Origin: Chryseobacterium gambrini
GTDB lineage: Bacteria > Bacteroidota > Bacteroidia > Flavobacteriales > Weeksellaceae
Direction of reading: 5' to 3'
DNA: 64,000 nt
Assembly (NCBI RefSeq): GCF_900156825.1
Contig: NZ_FTOV01000001.1
Coordinates: 62,001-126,000 of the forward strand
The notes under the pieces are model-generated. The model was not told the DNA's origin. It searched no databases and was given only the letters and a program-made list of their open reading frames with translations. The translations under genes were made by a program, and so were the position numbers. Position 1 is the stretch's first letter, and every line of letters begins with the position of its first letter. Of this stretch, positions 23,594 to 32,207 are shown piece after piece.

Positions 23594-24553
23594 TTAATTA
23601 ATTCCTTCATCCAGCAATTTATGCAGATCGATAATTCCGAAATATTTTCCGTTTTCCGTTACCACAAGCTGTCCGATATTATTGTCCTTTAATATTTTCA
23701 TGGCTTCTTTAGCCAAAGCGTTTCTCTCGATGGTCTTCGGATGCGCAGACATGATGTCTTTTGCCAGAACTTTCGCAATATCATCACCTTTTAAGAGCAT
23801 TCTTCTCAAATCACCATCGGTAATGACTCCGATAATTTCGTCATTATTCGTTACAACTGTGATTCCGTGTCGGGAACCGCTGATTGAGATGATGACATCT
23901 TTTACCGTATCATTTTCTGTAACCTGAGGTTTTTGGGATGAAAGGAAATCATCTACTTTGGAAATTAAATTTTTACCCAGACTTCCTCCCGGATGAAATT
24001 TGGCAAAATCATTCGCCTTAAAATCATTCATTTCCATTAAAGCAATCGCCAAAGCATCTCCCAAAGCCATTTGCAGAGTGGTTGAACTGGTAGGCGCAAG
24101 TTTATTCGGACATGCTTCCTTTTCTACATACGTATCTAAAATAATTTCGGAAAATTCAGCAAGTTTACTGGATTTATTTCCCGTCATTCCTATTAATGCA
24201 GAAGAATAGTCTTTCAGGAAAGGAACCAGATTCACAATCTCCGGTGAATTTCCGGAATTTGAAATACACAACACAACATCCTGCTTCTGGATAACGCCCA
24301 AATCTCCGTGGATGGCTTCCGAAGCGTGTAAAAACTGAGAAGGGGTTCCTGTGGAATTCAGGGTGGCAACAATCTTATTTCCAACGTGCGCCGATTTGCC
24401 GATTCCCACCACGATAAGTTTTCCCTTGGCAGAATGAATAATTTCTACGGCTTTCGCAAAATCTTCATTGAGTCTGGATTTAAGTTTTTCTAATTCTGAA
24501 ATTTCTATTTCTAACGTACTTTTTGCGATTGAAATAATGTTGGCTCTTTCCAT
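23594..24553 (-). CDS. kdsD: Arabinose-5-phosphate isomerase (KpsF/GutQ family)
   Basis: This 319-residue enzyme converts ribulose-5-phosphate to arabinose-5-phosphate, the first step towards KDO of lipopolysaccharide. An N-terminal SIS domain (about 30-165) carries GKLIVVGIGKSAHVGNKIVATLNSTG and CISNSGNSPEI. Two CBS domains follow (about 200-319), containing HGITVVTNNDEIIGVITDGDLRR and NIGQLVVTENGKYFGIIDLH. Length and architecture match KdsD. It is the first gene of the minus-strand unit and diverges from recQ. Confidence 0.93.
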   Translation of the reverse strand: MERANIISIAKSTLEIEISELEKLKSRLNEDFAKAVEIIHSAKGKLIVVGIGKSAHVGNKIVATLNSTGTPSQFLHASEAIHGDLGVIQKQDVVLCISNSGNSPEIVNLVPFLKDYSSALIGMTGNKSSKLAEFSEIILDTYVEKEACPNKLAPTSSTTLQMALGDALAIALMEMNDFKANDFAKFHPGGSLGKNLISKVDDFLSSQKPQVTENDTVKDVIISISGSRHGITVVTNNDEIIGVITDGDLRRMLLKGDDIAKVLAKDIMSAHPKTIERNALAKEAMKILKDNNIGQLVVTENGKYFGIIDLHKLLDEGIN

Positions 24554-24672
24554 TTTTACTTTTACAGGCTATACGAAAAATCTCTTAAAAAACGTTATAT
24601 TTTTAAAAGGATATTTAATATAAATTTTATTTTTTATAAATTCGTTCGCTTTTATTTTAAGCGAAAAATTCA

Positions 24673-24680
24673 TATCTTTG
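24673..24680 (+). promoter_or_regulatory. -7 box (TATCTTTG) of recQ
   Basis: TATCTTTG at 24673-24680 matches TAnnTTTG, 32 bp before the recQ ATG. No good TTG is seen at -33. Confidence 0.5.
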
Positions 24681-24712
24681 GGTTAGATGCAAATTTAGCA
24701 ATAGAAAATTAG

Positions 24713-26917
24713 ATGAGCGCAAAAAAAGCCAATTTATCAGGCGAATTGAAAAAATATTTCGGGTTTTCTACTTTTAAGGGACAGCAGGAGCAGATTATAG
24801 AAAACCTTTTGAACGGGAAGGATATATTTGTTCTGATGCCTACAGGAGGAGGAAAATCCTTATGTTATCAGCTTCCGGCTCTTATTTCGGAAGGTACGGC
24901 AATTGTGGTTTCTCCGCTTATAGCGTTGATGAAAAACCAGGTAGATGCCGTGAACGGGCTTTCATCTGACGATGGAGTAGCACACGTTTTAAATTCATCA
25001 TTAAACAAAACGCAGACCAAACAGGTTTTCGACGATATTAAAAGTGGTAAAACCAAACTTTTATATGTTGCCCCAGAATCACTAATTAAGGAAGACTATC
25101 TGGATTTTCTGAAAGATGTGAAAATTTCCTTCTTTGCCATTGATGAAGCACACTGTATTTCAGAGTGGGGACACGATTTCAGACCGGAATACCGAAACCT
25201 GAAATCCATTATCGATAAAATTGCCGATGTTCCGGTAATTGCACTTACCGCAACAGCTACACCAAAAGTTCAGGATGATATCCAGAAAACGTTGGGAATG
25301 ACGAATGCTTTGGTTTTTAAAGAAAGCTTCAACAGACCGAATCTCTACTATGAAGTACAGCCTAAGGTAAATGTAGACAAGGAAATCGTAAAGTTCATCA
25401 GTCAGAATAAAGGGAAATCCGGAATTGTTTACTGTCTGAGCCGAAGAAAAGTTGAAGAATTTGCACAGCTTCTGCAGGTAAATGGCGTAAATGCACTGCC
25501 TTATCATGCAGGTCTCGACCAGAAAATAAGGGTAGCCAATCAGGATAAATTTCTGATGGAGGAAGTGGATGTAATTGTGGCAACCATTGCCTTCGGAATG
25601 GGAATCGATAAGCCGGATGTACGTTTTGTAATACATTACGATTTCCCGAAATCTCTGGAAAGCTATTATCAGGAAACCGGTCGTGCAGGAAGAGATGGTG
25701 GAGAAGGTCATTGTCTCGCGTTCTACGATCCTAAAGATATTGAAAAACTGGAGAAATTCCTTGCTCAGAAGCCTGTTTCCGAAAGAGAAATCGGATTGCA
25801 GCTTCTAAATGAAGTGGTAGGCTACGCCGAAACTTCGATGAGCAGAAGACAGTATATTCTGTATTATTTCGGGGAAAATTTTGATCCAATCAATGGTGAC
25901 GGAGCAAAAATGTGCGACAATTCATCGAATCCGCCCAAATTAAAAGATGCAACAGACGATCTGAGAAAAGTTCTTGAGCTGATTAACGATACAGGAGAAA
26001 AATTCAAAGCCAAGGATCTGATCTCGGTCATCGCAGGAAAAGAAACTGCAGTTACCAAGTCTTACAAACTGGAGCAGACTTCTTATTTCGGTTTTGGAAA
26101 AGAAGAAAAAGACAACCACTGGAAAACAATTTTAAGACAGGCAACGGTTCAGAATTTTTTACAGAAAGATATTGAAACTTACGGCGTTTTAAAAATTGCT
26201 GAAAAGGGAAGACTTGTTCTTGATGGCAAACTGGAACATTCTTTCTTAATTGCAGAAGACCGTGAGTTTGATTTAACACAGACAAAAGCAGAAAGCGATC
26301 AGGTTCAGATGCAGTCCGGAGGCGGTCTGGATCAGAATTTATTCAATCAGCTTAAAGAACTAAGAAAAAAGGTTGCCAAAAAACACGGAATTCCTCCTTA
26401 CACGGTGTTCATGGACCCGAGTTTGGAAGATATGACGGTTCAGTATCCTATTACGGTGGAAGAAATCACTAAAATCTATGGAGTCGGAGAAGGAAAAGCC
26501 AAGAAATACGGTAAAGAATTCGCAGATTTTATCAGTAAATATGTAGAAGACAACAATATCGAGCGAACTCAGGATATGGTTCTGAAACAGGTGGCAAACA
26601 AATCCAGTCACAAAGTTTTTATCATTCAGAGTACCGATAAAAAGATCGATCTTGAAGACATTGCAAGAGCCAAAAATCTTTCGATGGACGAATTGCTGAA
26701 GGAAATGGAACGTATTGTTTATCAGGGAACCAAACTGAATATCGATTATTATATTGAAGATAATTTTGATGAAGATATTGTTGACGGTTTCATGGAATTC
26801 ATGAATGAGTCTGAAAGCGACAGCATGAAAGTTCTTTTAGATGAATTCGGAGACGAACTTTCGGATGAAGAGGTGAGAATGTTGAGAATAAAATTCATCA
26901 GCGATGTTGCCAACTAA
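24713..26917 (+). CDS. recQ: ATP-dependent DNA helicase RecQ
   Basis: This 734-residue 3'-5' helicase acts in recombination and repair. It has FGFSTFKGQQEQII (Q-motif region), Walker A MPTGGGKS (42-49), Walker B DEAH (144-147) with the aromatic-rich loop CISEWGHDFRP, ALTATATP, and motif VI QETGRAGRDG. The RQC region follows. Its zinc site is degenerate: SRRQ (S377) stands where E. coli RecQ has CRR, and only C401 remains of the later cysteines. An HRDC domain lies at about 540-615 (LRKKVAKKHGIPPYTVFMD), then an acidic tail of about 100 residues. Confidence 0.95.
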   Translation: MSAKKANLSGELKKYFGFSTFKGQQEQIIENLLNGKDIFVLMPTGGGKSLCYQLPALISEGTAIVVSPLIALMKNQVDAVNGLSSDDGVAHVLNSSLNKTQTKQVFDDIKSGKTKLLYVAPESLIKEDYLDFLKDVKISFFAIDEAHCISEWGHDFRPEYRNLKSIIDKIADVPVIALTATATPKVQDDIQKTLGMTNALVFKESFNRPNLYYEVQPKVNVDKEIVKFISQNKGKSGIVYCLSRRKVEEFAQLLQVNGVNALPYHAGLDQKIRVANQDKFLMEEVDVIVATIAFGMGIDKPDVRFVIHYDFPKSLESYYQETGRAGRDGGEGHCLAFYDPKDIEKLEKFLAQKPVSEREIGLQLLNEVVGYAETSMSRRQYILYYFGENFDPINGDGAKMCDNSSNPPKLKDATDDLRKVLELINDTGEKFKAKDLISVIAGKETAVTKSYKLEQTSYFGFGKEEKDNHWKTILRQATVQNFLQKDIETYGVLKIAEKGRLVLDGKLEHSFLIAEDREFDLTQTKAESDQVQMQSGGGLDQNLFNQLKELRKKVAKKHGIPPYTVFMDPSLEDMTVQYPITVEEITKIYGVGEGKAKKYGKEFADFISKYVEDNNIERTQDMVLKQVANKSSHKVFIIQSTDKKIDLEDIARAKNLSMDELLKEMERIVYQGTKLNIDYYIEDNFDEDIVDGFMEFMNESESDSMKVLLDEFGDELSDEEVRMLRIKFISDVAN

Positions 26918-27031
26918 ATGAAAGATGTATTAAAATATCTTTTGTATATTATAATTTTCTTGATAGGATGCTATTTCCTTTTACTTCTTTTTGGGGTATT
27001 TATAGACTGGTTTCTTCAGGGAAAAAAATAA
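26918..27031 (+). CDS. Tiny single-pass membrane protein (37 aa)
   Basis: The ATG at 26918 follows the recQ stop codon with no gap. The frame encodes MKDVLKYLLYIIIFLIGCYF followed by LLLLFGVFIDWFLQGKK: one long hydrophobic helix with charged ends and a closing Lys pair. A terminator follows its stop immediately. Placement, clean membrane topology and the terminator argue that it is real and translated with recQ. The function is unknown, and chance cannot be excluded at this length. Confidence 0.5.
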   Translation: MKDVLKYLLYIIIFLIGCYFLLLLFGVFIDWFLQGKK

Positions 27032-27064
27032 AAAAGAAGCTCTTCCCACGAGGAGTTTCTTTTT
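27031..27064 (+). terminator. Terminator of the recQ unit
   Basis: AAAAGAAGCTCTTC pairs with GAGGAGTTTCTTTT through two wobble pairs, followed by a T-run. Confidence 0.7.
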
Positions 27065-27103
27065 TATTTTAAGAAAAAGTACTCATTTAAGTGGTATTCG
27101 TAA

Positions 27104-27177
27104 AGTTTGTCATTCCGTAGGAATCTCAACATAAAATTTTCTAGTACTACATTTAGATTCCTACGGAATGACAAACT
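27104..27177. repeat. 23-bp perfect inverted repeat
   Basis: The arms are 27104-27126 (AGTTTGTCATTCCGTAGG...) and 27155-27177, separated by a 28-bp spacer. A one-mismatch single arm occurs at 17669. Confidence 0.75.
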
Positions 27178-27259
27178 GAACAAATGAAAAAATTAAATAG
27201 AGTTTAATTTCATACTGAAATTATTAATCAGAATGTTTAAACTTAATAGCTATAATCGT

Positions 27260-27412
27260 CGCAAAGACGCAAAATATTCATTAAATACGGCCTTGTCTTA
27301 AGGCGCAAAGATATTTTATCTACGATAAAATTAGGCATCAATTCTTATTGGAAATCTTTGATTTTCTTACGCCTTAAAAGTTTAAGACTAATAAAGATCT
27401 TGCGTCTTTGCG
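27260..27412. repeat. MITE-like element with 13-bp terminal inverted repeats
   Basis: CGCAAAGACGCAA (27260-27272) and TTGCGTCTTTGCG (27400-27412) are perfect complements bounding a 153-bp non-coding segment. The internal segment also pairs (TTAAGGCGCAAAG with ACGCCTTAA). The right-hand ~105 bp recur at 60694-60798. Confidence 0.65.
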
Positions 27413-27508
27413 TTTTCCAATAAGTATATTTTTATTTATAAAAAAGATTAAATAAACTCTATAGGTTTGGTTTGAAGGTTAAGAAAACTTTTTACTAATT
27501 TTACAGTG

Positions 27509-28588
27509 ATGAAAAAGATTTCTGTCATATTTATTCTGCCGGATCTGGAAACCGGAGGCGCGGAAAGAATTGTTACCACCATTGCAAATCATCTCTCACG
27601 GGATCGTTTTGAGCCTAAGATATTGCTTTTGCGCAAACAGGGAGGTTATCTCAGTATTTTGAAAGATGACGTTGAAATCATTGATGTGAATACGGAAAGA
27701 ATCAGACATTCCTTAAAACCTATTCTCAGGGAAATTTACCGCAGAAAGCCGGATATTGTATTTTCCGGATTTGGAGAAGTAAACGCTTATCTGTCTTTAT
27801 TCATCAAAGTTTTTCCCAAGACAAAATTTATTGCAAGGGAAACCAATGTTGTTTCTCAGCACGTTACCAGAAAGGAAATTAAATTTTTCTACAATTTCTA
27901 TAACAATTACGATACAATCATTGCGCAAAGTGATGATATGAAGCATGATCTGATGCTTAATTTTAAGATTAAGCCTTCGAAAATTGTTAAAATAAACAAT
28001 CCTGTAGATTTTGATTTTATTGATGAAAAAATTAAAATTTCCCATAAACCGGAAAGTTTTAAATACTGCTATAAAAATGTTGTAGCGATCGGAAATTTAT
28101 CGGCAAGAAAAGGTTTTGATAATTTACTGAAAGTTTTCTCCAGACTTAAAAACGAAAATATTCTGCTTCATATTTTAGGAGACGGTCAAGATCGTGAGAT
28201 TTTGCACCAAATGAAAGATTTTTTAGGTCTGAAAAATGTGATCTTTCACGGAAGACAGGAAAATCCTTATCAGTTTTTAAAATATGCAGACTTGTTTATC
28301 CTTTCATCAAGATATGAAGGTTTTCCGAATGTTTTGCTTGAAGCCGGAGCTTGCGGAACGTATTCTTTAGCCAATAATTGTCCCGGAGGAATTACCGAAA
28401 TCATTCAGGACGACACCAATGGAGAAATTGCGAATATTGAAAATTATGAAGATTTTTCGCAGAAGATTATGAGGATTCTACATGAAGATCATGAAAATGA
28501 AGCCATTAAAAATTCGATAAAATCCAGATTTTCCAAGAATATTATCTTAAATCAGTACGAAAAAGTTTTGCTGGATCTTATGAAATAA
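27509..28588 (+). CDS. Glycosyltransferase (GT-B fold, GT4-like)
   Basis: This glycosyltransferase of about 359 residues starts at ATG 27509; a GTG sits one codon before it. The N-terminal lobe opens with KKISVIFILPDLETGGAERIVTTIANHL, typical of family 4 enzymes. The C-terminal nucleotide-sugar lobe contains VVAIGNLSARKGFDNLLKVF, LHILGDGQDREIL, YADLFILSSRYEGFPNVLLEAGACG and NCPGGITEII, including the EX7E-like motif. It probably adds a sugar to a surface polysaccharide or lipid; donor and acceptor are unknown. No polysaccharide cluster surrounds it. Confidence 0.9.
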   Translation: MKKISVIFILPDLETGGAERIVTTIANHLSRDRFEPKILLLRKQGGYLSILKDDVEIIDVNTERIRHSLKPILREIYRRKPDIVFSGFGEVNAYLSLFIKVFPKTKFIARETNVVSQHVTRKEIKFFYNFYNNYDTIIAQSDDMKHDLMLNFKIKPSKIVKINNPVDFDFIDEKIKISHKPESFKYCYKNVVAIGNLSARKGFDNLLKVFSRLKNENILLHILGDGQDREILHQMKDFLGLKNVIFHGRQENPYQFLKYADLFILSSRYEGFPNVLLEAGACGTYSLANNCPGGITEIIQDDTNGEIANIENYEDFSQKIMRILHEDHENEAIKNSIKSRFSKNIILNQYEKVLLDLMK

Positions 28589-28652
28589 CTGTCTTGAGTA
28601 TTCAGTTAATATTTTTTAATTTTGGACTTTTAATTTCAGAAAACAATTACTA

Positions 28653-29003
28653 ATGATTAAAATCCAGAAACTGGGATGTGCCTGCGAAAAACCGACTTCC
28701 ACTTACACAGAATTCAGAACGTCAGAATTGGGAATCGATAAAACGAATGGAAAATTTGCCGAAGTAAGCATTCAGCAGTGTAAACTTTGCCAGAGAATCT
28801 GGATCCGTTATTTTGTGGAATATGAAAGTTTTTCCAAATCCGGAAGATGGTACAAGGGAATTGTTTCTAAAAAAGACCGTCCTCAAATTACCCCCGAAAA
28901 TGCTGTAGAATATTTGGAAAGCCTTGATTGGTACGTTTACGGAGGCTCGTATTTTGAAAGCACAGGAGAATTTGGACAGGGGAAACTGAGGTTGGATTTG
29001 TAA
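28653..29003 (+). CDS. Hypothetical protein with four-cysteine (zinc-like) site
   Basis: I do not recognise this 116-residue cytoplasmic protein. CAC near the N-terminus (C9, C11) and CKLC (about 44-47) form a CxC...CxxC arrangement that could bind zinc. The C-terminal half is rich in Trp, Tyr and Gly (GRWYKGIVSKKDRPQITPENAVEYLESLDWYVYGGSYF). It stands alone about 64 bp after the glycosyltransferase gene. Confidence 0.65.
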   Translation: MIKIQKLGCACEKPTSTYTEFRTSELGIDKTNGKFAEVSIQQCKLCQRIWIRYFVEYESFSKSGRWYKGIVSKKDRPQITPENAVEYLESLDWYVYGGSYFESTGEFGQGKLRLDL

Positions 29004-29180
29004 CAGGTTGGAAGTATGAAGCCGGGAGCTGGAAGATCATACTATTGGAAAAGTTTAGTTTAATGAATAAAAGATTAAATTTAAAAGATATTTGCAATTC
29101 TTTAAACTTCCATCTTCCATCCTCAATCATCCCTCTCAAAAATTTGACAAATCTCACTTTCTCACGTGGTAATAAATCGT

Positions 29181-29188
29181 TAAATTTG
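29181..29188 (+). promoter_or_regulatory. -7 box (TAAATTTG) of lpdA
   Basis: TAAATTTG at 29181-29188 matches TAnnTTTG, 42 bp before the ATG. The preceding gap holds a purine-rich and a matching pyrimidine-rich stretch (about 29008-29040 and 29105-29135). Confidence 0.5.
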
Positions 29189-29230
29189 TAAGCATAAGAA
29201 AGTTAATAATAAACAAATTCATAAAATAAC

Positions 29231-30634
29231 ATGAGTCAATTTGATGTTACCGTAATCGGTTCCGGTCCTGGTGGTTATGTTGCTGCAATCCGTGCTGCAC
29301 AATTAGGTTTCACAACAGCAATTATTGAAAAATATCCAACTTTGGGAGGAACTTGTCTTAACGTGGGATGTATTCCGTCAAAAGCGCTTTTAGACAGCTC
29401 TGAGCATTTTGAGAACGCAAAACACAATTTTGCAGGTCACGGAATCATTATCAACGAGCCTCAAGCCGACATTGCAAGAATGATCGAGCGTAAAAATGAG
29501 GTAATTAAACAAAATACAGACGGAATCAGCTATCTGATGAACAAAAACAAAATCACTGTTTTTGAAGGAGTGGGAAGCTTTGAATCCGCTACTCAGATCA
29601 AAGTAACAAAAAACGACGGTTCTACAGAAACCATCGAATCCAAATATACCATCATTGCAACAGGTTCTAAACCGTCTTCTTTACCTTTCATCACGTTAGA
29701 TAAAGAAAGAGTGATTACTTCTACAGAAGCTTTAAATCTTAAAGAAATTCCGAAACATTTAGTCGTAATCGGAGGTGGAGTAATCGGTCTTGAATTAGGT
29801 TCCGTTTACCTAAGATTAGGAGCTCAGGTTACTGTGGTTGAGTTTATGGATAAAATTATCCCGACAATGGACGGAGCATTAAGTAAAGAATTAACGAAAG
29901 TTCTTAAAAAGCAGGGAATGAAATTCATGCTTTCTACAGCCGTATCAGCCGTGGAAAGAAACGGAGATACAGTAAAAATTACAGCGAAAGACAAAAAAGG
30001 AGAGGAAGTAACAGTAGAAGGAGATTACTGTCTGGTTTCTGTAGGAAGAAAACCTTACACAGACGGTCTTGGATTGGAAAAAGCAGGGGTTGAGCTTGAC
30101 GAAAGAGGAAGAGTAAAAGTAAATGACCATTTACAGACCAACGTTGCCAACATTTATGCAATCGGAGACGTAGTAAAAGGAGCAATGCTGGCTCACAAAG
30201 CAGAAGAGGAAGGTGTTTTTGTTGCTGAAACGTTAGCAGGACAGAAGCCTCACATCAATTATAATTTAATTCCGGGAGTGGTTTACACTTGGCCGGAAGT
30301 TGCAGGAGTTGGAAAAACTGAAGAGCAGTTGAAACAGGAAGGAGTAGCTTATAAAGTAGGTTCTTTCCCGATGAGAGCTTTGGGAAGAAGCCGTGCAAGT
30401 GGTGATGTAGATGGTTTGGTAAAAATTATTGCTGACGAAAAAACAGACGAAGTTCTTGGAATGCACATTGTGGGAGCAAGAGCAGCAGATTTAATTGCTG
30501 AAGGAGTTATCGCTATGGAATTCCGTGCAAGTGCAGAAGACATCGCAAGAAGTTCTCACGCGCACCCTACGTATGCTGAAGCAATTAAAGAAGCAGCTTT
30601 GGATGCTACGGCAAAAAGACCAATTCATATGTAA
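29231..30634 (+). CDS. lpdA: Dihydrolipoyl dehydrogenase
   Basis: This 467-residue flavoprotein (E3) reoxidises dihydrolipoamide in 2-oxoacid dehydrogenase complexes and the glycine cleavage system. It has the FAD motif GSGPGG (10-15), the redox-active disulphide CLNVGC (C42, C47), NAD-binding VIGGGVIGLELGSVYLRLG, YAIGDVVKGAMLAHKAEEEG, and the C-terminal interface with the catalytic His in HAHPTYAEAIKEAALDA. The gene is monocistronic between a TAAATTTG promoter and a hairpin terminator. Other complex subunits are not in the window. Confidence 0.95.
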   Translation: MSQFDVTVIGSGPGGYVAAIRAAQLGFTTAIIEKYPTLGGTCLNVGCIPSKALLDSSEHFENAKHNFAGHGIIINEPQADIARMIERKNEVIKQNTDGISYLMNKNKITVFEGVGSFESATQIKVTKNDGSTETIESKYTIIATGSKPSSLPFITLDKERVITSTEALNLKEIPKHLVVIGGGVIGLELGSVYLRLGAQVTVVEFMDKIIPTMDGALSKELTKVLKKQGMKFMLSTAVSAVERNGDTVKITAKDKKGEEVTVEGDYCLVSVGRKPYTDGLGLEKAGVELDERGRVKVNDHLQTNVANIYAIGDVVKGAMLAHKAEEEGVFVAETLAGQKPHINYNLIPGVVYTWPEVAGVGKTEEQLKQEGVAYKVGSFPMRALGRSRASGDVDGLVKIIADEKTDEVLGMHIVGARAADLIAEGVIAMEFRASAEDIARSSHAHPTYAEAIKEAALDATAKRPIHM

Positions 30635-30658
30635 TTGATAAACAGTCATATAAATAAT

Positions 30659-30691
30659 AAAGAGAAATCAGATACTGGTTTCTCTTTTTTT
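30659..30691 (+). terminator. Terminator of lpdA
   Basis: AAAGAGAAA (30659-30667) pairs perfectly with TTTCTCTTT (30679-30687), followed by T residues. Confidence 0.75.
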
Positions 30692-30727
30692 GGCATGAAA
30701 GTGGAGTTGGAGATTAAAAAAAGTGTT

Positions 30728-31594
30728 ATGAAAAATATATTTATGAGTGTTTTGTTTCTTGTAGGAAGTTTTTCTTTCGCCCAGGAAGCAGGAAAAGCAG
30801 GCGAGCTTTTAAAAAACGAGGCTTCAAAAACAGAAATGGAATCTCCAAAAGCAAAAAGAGCGGAGAACAGAAACAGCAATAATTCCGGATTCAGAAATCA
30901 GAATGGAAATAATAACGGATTCAGAGGTAAAAATCCCAATTATCAATGGAATCAGCAGTATGGATATTCAGAAGTTTTTCTGAGAATTCCAGAGCAGGGA
31001 ATGTTCAGTGTTGAACTGGGAGATCAGTTTATTTCCAATAATTCCGGAAGATTCAGATTTTTTGATCTTCCGTCGGGAAGAATTCCTGTTTCAATTTATG
31101 AAAACGGTTATTTATTATATAGAACCACTTTGAATGTAAGAAACAACAGCAGATTGGTTCTTGATTTCTTTACCAATGAAGGATTATTTTTATTAGATTC
31201 ATATCCTGTTCAGAACCAGTCTTACGGATTTAATGACTGGAATGATGTCTGGAACAATCCTTACGGAAATTCGGGAGAATGGAATGATAACGTAAATTAT
31301 CCTAATGTGATGGATAATCAGACGTTTCAGGGATTTATGGCGATGATGAAGGAAAAGGCTTGGTTTGACGATAAAAAAATGATGTTCATTAGTCAGCAAG
31401 GAAAACATGCCCTGTTTACTTCGAATCAGATCCTTATTTTGGTAAAAGATTTAAGTTTTGACAAAAATAAAATTTCTCTTGCAAAGTCTATGTTTTCAAA
31501 ATGTGTAGATAAGCATAAATATTTTCTGGTTTACGATGCCTTCGATTTTGAAAGCAGCAAACGGGAATTGATGGAATTTGTACAAAATTCATGA
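30728..31594 (+). CDS. Exported DUF4476 protein
   Basis: The start is ATG 30728 (MKNIFMSVLFLVGSFSFAQ, signal peptide). The frame is open back to 30635, but that part overlaps the lpdA terminator. After an Asn/Gly-rich linker (NNSGFRNQNGNNNGFRGKN) comes a beta domain (LRIPEQGMFSVELGDQFISNN...SGRIPVSIYENG). A C-terminal DUF4476 domain follows (about 195-288; FQGFMAMMKEKAWFDDKKMMFISQ...LVKDLSFDKNKISLAKSMFSKCVDKHKYF). DUF4476 proteins are common in Bacteroidota; their role is unknown. Confidence 0.85.
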   Translation: MKNIFMSVLFLVGSFSFAQEAGKAGELLKNEASKTEMESPKAKRAENRNSNNSGFRNQNGNNNGFRGKNPNYQWNQQYGYSEVFLRIPEQGMFSVELGDQFISNNSGRFRFFDLPSGRIPVSIYENGYLLYRTTLNVRNNSRLVLDFFTNEGLFLLDSYPVQNQSYGFNDWNDVWNNPYGNSGEWNDNVNYPNVMDNQTFQGFMAMMKEKAWFDDKKMMFISQQGKHALFTSNQILILVKDLSFDKNKISLAKSMFSKCVDKHKYFLVYDAFDFESSKRELMEFVQNS

Positions 31595-31633
31595 TAAAAA
31601 AACTTTTGAAAAATATTTACAAAAAAATAAAAT

Positions 31634-31662
31634 AAAAGAGAGATATTTTTCTCTCTTTTTTA
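31634..31662 (+). terminator. Terminator of the DUF4476 gene
   Basis: AAAAGAGAGA (31634-31643) pairs perfectly with TCTCTCTTTT (31650-31659), followed by T residues. Confidence 0.75.
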
Positions 31663-31674
31663 GATTTAAAAAAT

Positions 31675-32160
31675 ATGAGATCATTTTTGTTAAGCTTTTC
31701 TATTTTTATTTCGGGTTACACTTTTAGTCAGAATATCAAGTCAATCAGTAAAACGGTTTCGGAAATCAATAGTATTAAAAACTATCAGACCAAAACTGTT
31801 CCCTATTCTTATTTCTTAGGAAAAAACCAGATTTCAGATAACGGAATTGAACTGAAAGGATTTTATAAAGATGGAAAACTTAAAAAAATAGAACATTTTG
31901 TAGGTCTTTCGGCATGGAATATCAGTACACAATATTTTTTCTCAGAAAATGATAAACTTATCTTTGTTTTGGCAAAAAAATATCAGATCATTGATGAGAA
32001 TGGATATATAAAAAATCCTAAATTACTTTCAGAATCAAGATATTATTATACTGATGAAAAACTTGTAAAAGTAACAGGTATTGCTCAAAATCCCGATGTA
32101 GAAAACAGTTATTTGAAAGAGTCCAAAACCCTGAGAAGAGATTTGGAAGAATATAAATAG
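31675..32160 (+). CDS. Hypothetical exported protein
   Basis: I do not recognise this 161-residue protein. Residues 1-19 (MRSFLLSFSIFISGYTFSQ) form a signal peptide. The mature part is beta-rich with alternating aromatic and charged residues (GIELKGFYKDGKLKKIEHFVG, QYFFSENDKLIFVLAKKYQI, SESRYYYTDEKLVKVTGI), a pattern seen in repeat-like antiparallel sheets. It begins about 12 bp after a terminator, so it is probably transcribed separately. Confidence 0.65.
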   Translation: MRSFLLSFSIFISGYTFSQNIKSISKTVSEINSIKNYQTKTVPYSYFLGKNQISDNGIELKGFYKDGKLKKIEHFVGLSAWNISTQYFFSENDKLIFVLAKKYQIIDENGYIKNPKLLSESRYYYTDEKLVKVTGIAQNPDVENSYLKESKTLRRDLEEYK

Positions 32161-32180
32161 GTTAAAGATTTGATTTTCCT

Positions 32181-32188
32181 TACCTTTG
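32181..32188 (+). promoter_or_regulatory. -7 box (TACCTTTG) of the CvfB-like gene
   Basis: TACCTTTG at 32181-32188 matches TAnnTTTG, 19 bp before the ATG. Confidence 0.5.
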
Positions 32189-32207
32189 CAGACTAATTTT
32201 ATCATAC

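Noticed and set aside
25160..25711. Long antisense ORF inside recQ
   Set aside because: It lies wholly within conserved helicase motifs on the other strand, so it is a by-product of codon bias.
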